In this document: positions 23,001 through 35,000 of the stretch, piece by piece
Layout: each line of letters starts with the position of its first letter
Numbering within the stretch: position 1 is the first letter of the stretch
DNA from: Elephas maximus indicus
Lineage: Eukaryota; Chordata; Mammalia; Proboscidea; Elephantidae
Length of the DNA: 64,000 nucleotides
Assembly (NCBI RefSeq): GCF_024166365.1
Contig: NC_064836.1
Coordinates: forward strand, 36,190,833-36,254,832
Direction of reading: 5' to 3'
Position numbers and translations under genes: made by a program
The notes under the pieces: model-generated
Databases searched by the model: none
What the model was told of the DNA's origin: nothing
Seen by the model: only the letters and a program-made list of their open reading frames with translations

Positions 23001-26000
23001 TGTAAAAGTCATCCTTAGCTCACAGGCCATAGAAAAACAGGCAGTAGGCCAGATTTGGCTCACGGGCTGCAGTCTGCTACCCCTGTTCTAAATGCAAGTT
23101 CAAGAAAATCATTCTTCTTGGGTAAGTTTTCTGCCATTTCAAAACAGGAGTAGCATTCTTAGCTAGCGGTCTCCTAATACCTAAGCCAACTCTTTAGTTA
23201 ATTCAAGTATTTCAAGCAAAGTTTGTTTACCAAATCTTCATTAAAAACACTCTGACAGGTATTCTTTGAAAGTATAAAAATGACAAGAATTTTGAAAGAG
23301 CAATCTTATCTGTTTGTACTTCCCCTGGTGACCAGCAGGGGGGGCCTCAGCCGAATTCCGTTCATAAAATTACATTACATTGGGCGAGACTGGAGCACCA
23401 TACACAAGAACAGTTACTACAATTTACAGAGCAGTTATTCTTAATTATAAGGAGTCCGCTTGAAACTATGTTCATGGACACATTTTATGACACATAATAC
23501 ATATTCATGTATATATTATGTACATAACACATTTTATATATAACATTAGAAACCTCTTCTAAATTTAAGTTTGGTATAAAATATTTTAAAACCTAAATTC
23601 CAAAACTAATGTTCATGGTGAACCTTAAATTTATTCATACTATAATTTTTTATACATTTATTATCCCATTAAAAAAAATCTACTTTATACACCAGTGCCA
23701 CTGGAAGTGACAGAATTCTGCAGCTTTTGAGCGCTCAGATAATTTTAAAGATAGGGAGTGAAGACATGCATTAAGAGAATAAAATATGTTATTTTTCAGT
23801 CTCACTCATTTACATCAAACCTTCTACATCACTCAATGGGGGTCTGGAGATACAAGAGCTCTAAACTTGGAAAAAACAAAATCCTTGTTCAGAAGCAACT
23901 CTACTAATAGCCTCGGTCTGGTATTTCTTGAACAATTCTCTTCTAAATATAGTGCTAAATTTGCATTCCACATTTCACAGTTCTACACTGATAAAACTTT
24001 TCACCGATTTATTTCGATGAAATTTCTTATAAAACTAGAAATCAATTTTCATATTGAGATCTACAATTCCTACCCTAAAAACACAAATATCTTAACTACA
24101 TGTATAAAAAAAAATTTACTCTGTCCCATAAGGTTACCAAGGAGCGGCAAGTGGACTCAAGCTGCCGACCTTTCGGTTAGTAGCCAGGCTCTTAACCACT
24201 GCACCACCAGGGCTCCAACTATAAAAATCCATCCATGTGGAGGTGCTCTCACAGGATTGCTGCACTACCAGGGTCCCTCTCACATAGTCTGTGGTGTTCC
24301 CTGACATTTTGCAATGAGACTATTCTGCCTTTTCTCCCTATGCCTTCCAAGGTGCTTGATAACTGGCCTGCGTGTCATCTAGGGCATTTTCTACTGCAGA
24401 AAATTGATGAAAAATATGCTCTAGACTTTGTTAGAATTTTTTAGGAAAAACTGTGTCTAATAAGAAAGCCGTATCTCCATTAGGAAGTTGCCTATCAAAG
24501 AAAGGTAAAATGCACTTACTTGAAAAGTAGCCTTTCCTCTGAGCATAGCACACACCAAGGCCACAAACGGAAATCACTAAGGCCACAATGACTATAGCCG
24601 CTATGATGCCACCTAGGTTAAGATCATCTGGAATGTGAAATAAAGCACACATAACTCCAATTAGATGGACAGATGCAGTCATTAAATTGAAAAAGTTCTC
24701 CAAGGAAACCCTGATGGCTTAGTGGTTAAGAGTTCAGCTGCTAACCAAAAGGTTAGCAGTTCAAATCCACCAGGCACTCCTTGCAAACTCTGTGAGGCAG
24801 TTCTACTCTGTCCTATAGGGTCACTATGAGCCGGAATCAACTGGATGGCAACGAGGGTTTCCATGGCTATACCATATACATGGGTAGTTTCATACTTTTG
24901 AAGCCTGTTCAATAAACTCACTTCCAAGACATGGATCAAAACCGACTGACAAATATTAATAAAATTAAGTGCTATGATCCAGAAATAAAATTTATGGCGT
25001 TTGTTTATAATTATTATATGTTTGGACATATAATAATTCACAGGATTTATAGAATTGAATCCCACCCATCACCCCCTGCTGTCGAGTTGATTCCGACTCA
25101 TAGCAACCATGTAGGACAGAGTAGAACTGCCCTGTAGGGTTTCCAGGGAGCGCCTGGTGGGTTCAAACTGCCAACATTTCGCTTAGCAGCCAAACACTTA
25201 ACCACTACGCCACGAGGGTTTCCATATGATTGAATACTGGGTAATAATTCATAGGATTGACGTGACCTTGCAAGTTGAGTTTAATCTGCTACCACACCCC
25301 CTGAAATTAAAGTTCCTCTATAGAATCTGCAACATCAATTTCCTTAACAATGGAAAACTCACTCAGCTTCAAAGAAAGTCTGTACCTTTGTTACTCTGTA
25401 AAAGCAAGGGTCAGAAACACCTTCTTTTTTGAATTTATGCATGTGTGTGTGTGTGTACGTGCAAGCACATCCACAAGCCATTAAACTGTCGTTGAGTAAA
25501 ATAAATTCAGCCCCCCCGAGGCTTTTTCCTATTGCTATTAATTCTTATCTCCTAGATCCTAGGACAATAGGATATTTTCAACTCAAGTTTGAAATCACTA
25601 TCCTCTTACTAGCCTTTGAAGTTTTTCTGATGCTAATTCTGTTATCCTAGAATTACATTATCAACATTCCAAGCTTAGCATTTTTCCACATTGGGAGCTA
25701 TACCAAGAATACTTTCATCCACGTCGTTAATAAAATGATGAGCATGACTTTGTTAAGGAAAGAACCACGTTACAGGCTATTAAATATCTCCCTTCATATA
25801 ATGCATTCATTAGCATGCTCTGGGTCTGGCCTTCGACTATGTGCGAATCCATCTAAACATTTTATTTGGGTCACATTTCTCCATCTTGTCAATAGGGATC
25901 TCATGAGCCACACTCTTTTGCCGTTTAGCTATTTCCTATGTATTTACTAATGTCATGCAAATTATCGTCATTTTTTAAGGGAAGAATTTCTCAAAAGGTT

Positions 26001-29000
26001 CTGGTTTTTCAAAATAAGTATTAATTAGCATACGATTAAATAACTTGGAAAAAATATTTCATAGCATTTATCTCAACAGTGAGGAACCCTGGTGGCAAAG
26101 TGGTTAAGGGCTCGGCTGCTAACGGAAAGGTCAGTGATTTGAAACCACCAGCCACTCCTTGGGAGAAAGGTGTGTCAGTCTGCTTCCATAAACATTACAG
26201 CCTACTATGTCCCGTAGGATTGCTATGAGTTGGAACAGACTTGACAGCAATGGGTTTTGGGTTATCTCAACAGTAATTTTAGATACTCTAAAGCAGTGTA
26301 CATTTGGGGAAAGATTTTTTTTAGAAATGTTATTTAAGTGAGTCTGCTGATCATAAAAGCTTTCTGGTCTCAAAGATCTTTCCTAATGCCAAGTGTGTTA
26401 TTAATTTTCTCAGCTTCTTCTAAAACATTAACTGTAATTGGACCAGAGTAGAAAACATTAAATATTGTTTGGTATAAACTCAATTAATATTTGCTTTAAC
26501 ACAGGGAGGTCTTTGAAATTCAACTATTTACTTGGATACAAAAGAACAGAGAGGAGATAATCCCATGATAATTATAATCCAAAGCAAAAGTAAATCAATA
26601 ACTGAGTTGGAACTCTTGAGAACCAAACGATTCATACTACTTTCTTTGTAGTAGTCAATGAATTTGACATTTATGAAGGGTTCAACCAAAGGGCTATTAT
26701 CGGACAAAAACTGCCCTGGCGCTTGTCAATGAATTGAACATCTACAAAGGGTTCAATCTAACGACAAAACCTGACCCCAAAAAACTGCTCTCTCTCGTAA
26801 GCGCTAAGTCGTGGCATACACTTCATATTATTTTACTCAATGGAATGGAAGATGGAAGGGTAGTAAGTTAGAGGTAGTTGTTTTTGTCCCATTTGCTATT
26901 TACTGTGAGATTTTGAGTAAGTCATACAACCACATTATGCCTCAGAGAAGATACAACATAAGAATACATGTATGAAAAGATTTTGTGTTCTTTCTTTGGG
27001 GGGAAAAAAACACTATAAAAGGAAGACACCATTGTTCTAAAGGATGGGGGAAAAAACAGCTAAATTGCTAAATGTGAGTCTCCTAGAGTTGTACAATGGT
27101 GCAGTCTTGGAACCATCAGCAGCCTTCTGATACACTTTCTTTCTATACTTTAAAAATGAGCTAACCTTTAGGACAGTTAACAGATTCTGTTTGGGTTACA
27201 AGTCTTTAGTGATAATTGACAGAGAAAACTGGACTTGGGATTTCCTTAATTCTTACATATTTCAAAAGTTGTAGATTCTAGATGAAGGACATGAACTCAA
27301 TTTCGTATGAAACACCTAGGATCAACAGATCAGCATTAAATGAATGCGTTTTTAAGCTAAATTATACCAAGAAAGGGTAAAAAAATAAAAAAATATATAT
27401 ATTTTTTTCAAAAGGGTAGACATGCAAAAGTGACGTTCGAATTAAAGTGGTACTACTGGCAAAACGCAAACTTTCAAATTTTAAGTTATGCATTTATTTA
27501 CTAGCTGCTAGGAAAAACATAATACATCAAAACCATGACTTCACAGATAACTATTTCTTAAGAGGCTAAAGTAGGCATTTAAATTAAAAATGTCAGTTTA
27601 GAGAAAAATATATAACAGTGTAGGCGGTACAAGGTTATGGAAAATCCATGAGGACAGTACATGAATGAAGGATGTAAGGAAAACATTGGATTAATGTGTC
27701 AATTTTTAAACACGTCCTGATGAAATTTCCTAATGAATTTATCTTTAAACCTATTTTGATGAGTTTTTGTAATGATAACTCCAAAGAAGCACCGAGAGGG
27801 TTACTTTTCTGATCATTTAAACAAATGCTTATGTTTTGACTCTAAATGTCAGTGCTCGAATGAGCTTTGGTGGATAACATGAAGGATATACATCCCCGAG
27901 TTAAAAAAAAAAAAAAGTTCTGAGATTTTAGAATACACTATTGAATAGCTTATACTTTAGGATATCTGGACATGTAATAACAATATATTTTCTTTTTAAA
28001 AAAATGCTGAGTTTAACAATATGTTGTTGTTGTTAGGTGCCATCGAGTTGGTTCTGACACATGGTGACCCTCTATACATCAGAATGAAACACGGCCCAGT
28101 CCTGCACATGTTCAGAATTGTTGCTGTTTGAGCCCATTGTTGCAACCACTGTTAATCCATCTCATTGAGGGTCGTCTCCTTTTTTGAGGGTCGTCTCCTT
28201 TTTTGATGACCCTCCACTTCATAAACAATGCAGATTAGTGCACCAATGTCTGCACGCCTCTAAGTGCACTGAAAACATGAAATTCTGACCCTACAAAGCT
28301 GAGGATCAGCCCCTGAACCATGGGAAGCCCTTGGTGTTCTATTTCCAGGTACAACCCTCCTGAATGACCTTTAACTCCTCAAGTGCCATCTCTAGCACGT
28401 TCCTGTCTATTACATGTCTGTTTCCAAAACATACAGCTTTCCTACAAGGAAGAATTAAACCAAATTTTAAAAAATAAAATAAAACAAACAACATATATTT
28501 GTGCTCTGACATTCTCAAAACCTAAAAAGATTCTTGAGTGCAAATTTTATTGGATGCTAAGCAGCTTATTTTGTGAAATATAATATATAATATATGGCAG
28601 TTATGTCTTATAGCAGCCTAGATCCATAACTATATTCAAGACATTTTTTTTTGAATGTCTACTCTGGGATAATCATAAACTGAGTATTTCAGGAGATTGA
28701 AAAGATCAACAATGGCAACCTGATAACAACAACTAAAATAACTCATGTGTCAGTCTATCCTAATACTTTCAGTTATTGGTTATTTTAATTTTATAATAAC
28801 CCTTTGCGGAAAGTATATGATTACCGCCACTTTGGGGAGATTGAGACACACAGAGAAATTAAGTAACTTGCCCAAGGATACGTAGTTAGCAAGTGGCAGA
28901 GCTGAGTTTCAAACCCTCATACAAAATCCTTGACCTCAAGAAACTTACAGACTGTTTGAAAGAAAGAATGCTATGCTCAGGCTGTCAACAGAAGAGCATA

Positions 29001-32000
29001 TTTTAAAAACAATTATTCAAAAAACTAAAAAAATTGTTAAATGTAATGCTAAATATTCTTGGCTTGCACTATGGATTGAATGGTGTCCTTACCCCCCCCC
29101 AAATATGTGGAATCCTAACTCCTGTACCTGTGAATGTTACCCTATTTAAAAATAGGGGTTTTCTTTTGTTGTGTTAATGAGGTCATCCCAGAATAGACTG
29201 GGTCTCATAAAAAGAACAGAATAGACACAGACACAGCCACAGACACACAGACACACACACGGAGAAGAGAGACGCCATGCGAGGACCTGTCAACAAACAG
29301 GAATGCCAAGGATCACTGGCAGACGCCAGAAACTAGGGGAGAGACCCACAGAAAAAGTAGACGTGGTCAAGACCCTCATTTGGACATTTAGCCTCCAGGT
29401 GTGTGAGAAAATAAATTTCCCTCCTTTAAGCCACCCACTGCTGGTATTTTTTGTTATGGCAACACTAGGTAACTAAAACAGCTTGTTTGGGAGATGGGTT
29501 AAAAACATCACCTTTGCTCCTTTGTAGGTACTTTTGACGAGCTAATTTTGAACATTCCTTCCTGTTTATTCTCCAAATCACCCAGCCCTTTCTTACCCCA
29601 TGCTCTCTCCACCCCTAAATATTTACACACCCTAATTGCTAATCAGTTCCTCCTCCCAGTATTTCATACTTACCTACTTGCATTCGTCTCCCAGGACACC
29701 TGCGATATCCAACGGAATTACGGGCCTCGCAGGAATATTCTCCGCTGTCCAGTTTGGAAATGGTGTTAAATTGCTATAGGTGGAGGAAAAACAAATACAT
29801 TTTTTGAGCAAAAAATGCTTTAAGTAGACTCCCAAAATAACCATGTTCCTTTTTAAAGTTAGTCTTTCCTTTTTAAGGACTTAGGACTTTGTATCTTTAT
29901 TGTGCATTTGAAAATCCATCCTAATCTCAAGGAATAAATAGCTAGGCCTCTTATTAAATCTGTCAGAGAAAGACTTAAATGCATATTACCAGTTTGTTTT
30001 TTTTTGTGATACCGAAACGTGAGGATGGTTAAGTTGTTGTGTGCTGACAAGTTGATTCTGACTCTTACCCTACAGGACAGAGGAGAACTGTCCCATGGGG
30101 TTTCCAAGGTTTTAATCTTTACGGAAGCAGACTGTCACAACTTTCTCCTGCAGAGTGGCTGGTAGTTTCAAACCTTTTGGTTTGAACCTTTTGGTTAGCA
30201 GCCAAGCACTTTAACCACTGCACCACCAGGTCTCCTTAATGGTTAGGTAGGCAGTGGATATTAAAAAAAAAAAAAAATTATAACACATTAAATATGGCAG
30301 GTGTTTCTAATTCCTAGGAAACACCCTGTTTATAAATGAAGGCCTCCCTGGCCTAAAAGGGTTAATGCACTTTCCAAGGTCACAGGTGAGTTCCCTGAAG
30401 CAGCAAACAGTTACCCCTTCCTCTAAAGACCCAGAGCTACTGCTAGGCAGTGCTTTAGTCTCTAAGGAAATCTTACACCCCCTCCCCAAAAAAAAAGTTG
30501 CCATGGAGTCAGTTCCAACTCATGGTGACCCATGTGTTTCAGAGTAAAACTGTGCTTTTTTTAGGGTTTTCAAGGCTGTGACTTTTCAGAAGTAGATCGC
30601 CAGGCCTTTTTTCTGAGGCACCTGTGGGTAGGTTCGAAATCTTAACTGGTGAGTTAATACCATTATATACTCGACAGTTCAAGACTTTTTGAAAATTCTG
30701 AAAAGAAAAAGTCAGCTCTTGCTCCTTCCACTCTCTTCCAGAGAAACTGAAAGCTGAGACTTTAATATAATAGGTGTCATAGTTTTTATCAGTAGTTCTA
30801 CGCCTTGGAGAATTTCTCAGACAGGAAGGAAGGAAGGAAAGAAGGGAAGAACGAAAGGAGGGACAGAGGGAAGGAGAGACGGAGGGGAGGAAGAAAGAAA
30901 GGCAAGAAATGTAGCCAGTTGTGGGTGCCTGAAAAGATCCCGCCAGGACCAGTACAGAGGGTGAGAGGGATGCTCAGAGTCACTGTTCCAGTGCCTCCTG
31001 GTCACAACCTCAGTACTGCAGTCAGCGCTGGGTCCATGCAGACCTTGTCCATGGGAGTCAACAACCTCTGAGGTGTACCTCTTCATTGTCTTCGTTCCTC
31101 ATGTAATATATGTCCTTAACAGCAGCCAGGGATTTATCTATTACCTCCCTGTCCCCTTCCACTTTTCTGTACCCACAACCTACCTTCCCTTTCTTCTGTA
31201 TTCTTCAACATGGTGGGGTAAAAAGCTTTTCTTCATTTATTGTCCCTCTCTAGAGCCATCTATCACTTCCCAAAAGTCATACTCTATACCTCTAGAATAT
31301 CCACCCGAGCTCAGGGCCCAGGTTATGCATAAACAATAAGTTAGACTGAAAACCAAAAACAATCTTCTAGCCCATCTTAACTGGTAATGACAAGGGAGCC
31401 ATCGTTGCCCACACCCTGGGGTCTCTGTTGTTCATTCCTCACAAAATGACCCCTCCTAGTTCAACCCTGGTGCATTCCTTTGGCGTCACAAGATATTTCA
31501 AGAACTGAGGCTAGCTGGAGAAAGTGAATCCGTATCGTTTCAGCCTTGCCTTGGGGCTTTTAGCACCTGCTCTGAGAAAAAAATAAATTTGAATAGTAAA
31601 TATAGCAAAGTGTGACGGCAGGTTTGCTGCCCAATTTCTCTGTGTAAAATCAGCTGGACCTGCTGACTGTGCCTGCTGACTGCAGAAAGAGCCCGAAACA
31701 CGGCCTTCCTCAGGAAGCAGCCACATCTGCCCATCAGCTCGATCATTTAACCACATTTTTGGTACGCTTTATTATTTACCAGAGGCTCTGGTTTCAAAAA
31801 GTTACTGTGAGCTTCTAGACTGAACTAATGAAAAGAAACATTGCACCCTCCTTTTAAAACTGATTACACTTATTCATATTAAGTTCTTAAGATTTTTGAT
31901 CATGGTTGTGAAGGTGACTTTGCATTGCTGGAAGTCACACTTTTTAAACGGACGTGATATTACTTTGATTGAAAAAGCTTTAAGCTTAATGATTTTTTTT

Positions 32001-35000
32001 TTTTTACTTCCACCCTTACCCTCAAAAGTCAGAGATAAGAAAATAAAAATATTTTCATTTTAAAATGTCATTAACTTTAAAAAGCTTATTCACAGATTCC
32101 TATCAATACTCTTGTAATGACTTTTCAATTAGAATATTTCAAAGAGGAAACAATTAGAAAATCTTGGCTACATCTATGTCTGGATGGCCCAAACAATTTG
32201 CACTCAATGACTGCCTAAAGGTTGGCAGTTGGAACCCACCCAACGGCACCATGGAAGAGAGGCCTGGCAATCTGCATCTGTAAAGACTACAGCCAAGAAA
32301 ACCCTGCGGAGCAGATCTACTCTGTAACACATGGGTTCGCTATGAGTCAGAATCGCCTCAACAGCTATAGCTTTGGGCTAAATCTAAAGTAAAAGATACT
32401 CAAGTCACAGAGTCAACTGTTGATGATCTAGTGTCACGGAAGAGTTTAATGATCCAGACATCAGACCATCCCTTGGCTCTAGTCATTGTTTCCACTGTCT
32501 CACTGTCCCTTGCTGTAGCTAGAGATGGGGGGTCAGGGGTGGGCAGGGCATCCTCAAGAGTGTTTTCATAACTTTCCCTAGTGTTATAAAATAGGAGACT
32601 GCACTTAGGAACTTTCCAGGCCAGGAAGGTAGCTGTAGCAAACTGCTGGATCCACCATCATGAGTCAAGCTTGGCCTGCTTCAGGTCACTAGTGCAGACC
32701 CTGTGAGCTCAGCTCCCCAGCCCTTCCATTCCTTTTCTGTGCAGCTACCACCATCTTCCCTGCTAATTACCCCTTTCCTTTTCACTTAGCCAAATAATGT
32801 ATCAATTCTTCATTCTCTGCCATTTTAGTTCTAATAATTTTAGTTCCAATAATGCAAGATAAGGCCAATGCTTGAAATGACCTTACCAGAGTTCCAGATT
32901 TTGTATTCATTGTGTACGAGCTGTTGGTGCTTTGGGAGCCAAGTTTTGGATTCTCTAGCAAAGGGATGCCATCCTTAAACCACTTGTATTCAGGAGCTGG
33001 ATTTCCTTCTTTGTCTTGACATCGTAGCTCTACCACAGTTCCACTCAGAGCATATCTGGGCACTTCACATGACGGAGCTGCTGGAGCCACTGAACGATGG
33101 AAGTCAAATGGTATCAGTTATTTACAAACTAAATAAGGATTTCGACAGCCATGTAAAGATGTATTTATTGGACACTTGTGCCAGAGATTGGCTATTTTTT
33201 CCAACAAACCCATTTCCTTTCTTCCTGGGCACACAGTCCCCTTGCAGCTAGATGGGGTCATATGCATGAGTCCTGGCCAATGGAATGTGGGTAAAAGTGA
33301 TATATGCCATTTGTAGGCCTGACCCATACAAACCTTCTGCATGATCCTCCAATCTTTCACTCTTTTTTGCCTCCTTGCACTACCGAGAAGGTATCAACAT
33401 CCTTTGTGATCTTGGAGAGCCATGTATTAAAGATGTTAAAACCTATATTACCTTCAGTTGCTAATGATTTACTGAAGCAGAGCAATAGAACTCCACTTTC
33501 CCACTCCCCCACTACCTCTACCCCAACTATTAGACTTTATGTAAGTGAGAAAGAAACTTGTATTATGTTAAGCCACTGAGAGTTCAGGGCTTATTTGTTA
33601 TAAAAGCAAGCATTACCTTAGCTAATCCTACACCTGATGTCAGAGGATCCTGGCTGAAAGCAGAGAATACCAAAAAGATGTTTACCTGTGTTTTATTGAG
33701 TACACAAAGGCATTTGACTGTGTGGATCATAACAAATTATGAATAACATTTCAAAGAATGGGAATTCCAGAACACTTAATTGTGTTCATGAGGAACCTGT
33801 ATATAGATCAAGAGGCAGTTGTTCGAACAGAACAAGGGGATAGTGCATGGTTTAAAGTCGGGAAGGTGTGCATCAGGGTTGTAGCCTTTCACCATTCCTA
33901 TTCAATCTTTATGCTGAGCAAATAATCCAAGAAGCTGGACTATATGAAGAAGAACAGGGTATCAGGATTGGAGGAAAGCTCATTAACAAACAGCATTATG
34001 CAGATGAGGCAACCTTGCTTGCTGAAAGTGAAGAGGACTTGAAGCACTTACTGATGAAGATCAAAGATGACAGCCGTCAGTATGCATTACACCTCAACAT
34101 AAAGAACAGCAGAATCCTCACAACTGGACCAATAAGCAACATCATGATAAATGGGGAAAAGACTGAAGTTGTCAAGAATTTCATTTTACTTGGATCCACA
34201 ATCAACACCCATGGAAGCAGCAGTCAAGAAATCAAAAGACACATTGTGTTGGGCAAATCTGTTGCAAAAGGTCTCTTTAAAGTGTTGAAAAGCAGAGGTG
34301 TCACCTTGAAGACTAAGGTGCACCTCACCCAAGCCATGGTGTTTTCAACTGCCTCATATGCATGTGAAAACTGGACGATGAATAAGGAAGGTGGAAGAAG
34401 AATCGATGCCTTTTAACTGTGGTGTTGGCAAAGAATATTGAATATACCATGGACCGTCAAAAGAACAAACAAATCTGTCTTGGAAGAAGTACAACTGAAT
34501 GATGCTCTTTAGAAGCAAGGATGGTGAGACTACGTCTTACATACTTTGGACATGTTACCCAGAGGGATCAGTCCCTGGAGAAGGACACCATGCTTGATAA
34601 AGTAGAGGGTCAATGAAAAAGGGGAAGACCCTCAACGAGATGGACTGACACACTCTTTCCAACAATGGGCTTAAGCATAAAAGCAATTGTGAGGATGGCA
34701 CAGAACTGGGCAGTGTTTTGTTCCGTTGGACATAAGATCGCTATGCGTCAGGACCGTCTCCACAGCAATGGGTTTATATTCAGTGGAAGTCAAGCCTAAG
34801 TACATTTTTTCAGACCTGGTACTTAAACTGAAATGCCATTTTGTCTAGAGCTGGCCAAGCTAGAGAATACCTGTTCTAGGAGTTAGGGCTATTCTGGTCC
34901 CAGGAATTTGTAAACCAAACCACACTTTATTAAGATCTAATATCCAGGAAAACCCAGAAGTGACTGGGTAGGCAAAATTCTAAGAGGTCCTCCAAGATTA

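Noticed and set aside
24431..24703. The 90-codon open frame around JAM2 exon 7 as a separate gene
   Set aside because: Only 24520-24627 is coding; the remainder is intron read-through on both sides of the splice sites.
27380..27420. AT-alternating tract as a possible origin or cruciform
   Set aside because: Short A/T runs such as this are common in mammalian introns and carry no further signal.
30805..31086. Lys/Arg/Glu-rich and Pro/Ser/Phe-rich open frames on opposite strands
   Set aside because: They come from a purine-rich low-complexity tract.
32782..33090. The whole open frame around exon 5 as coding
   Set aside because: The part below 32887 is intron beyond a good donor site.
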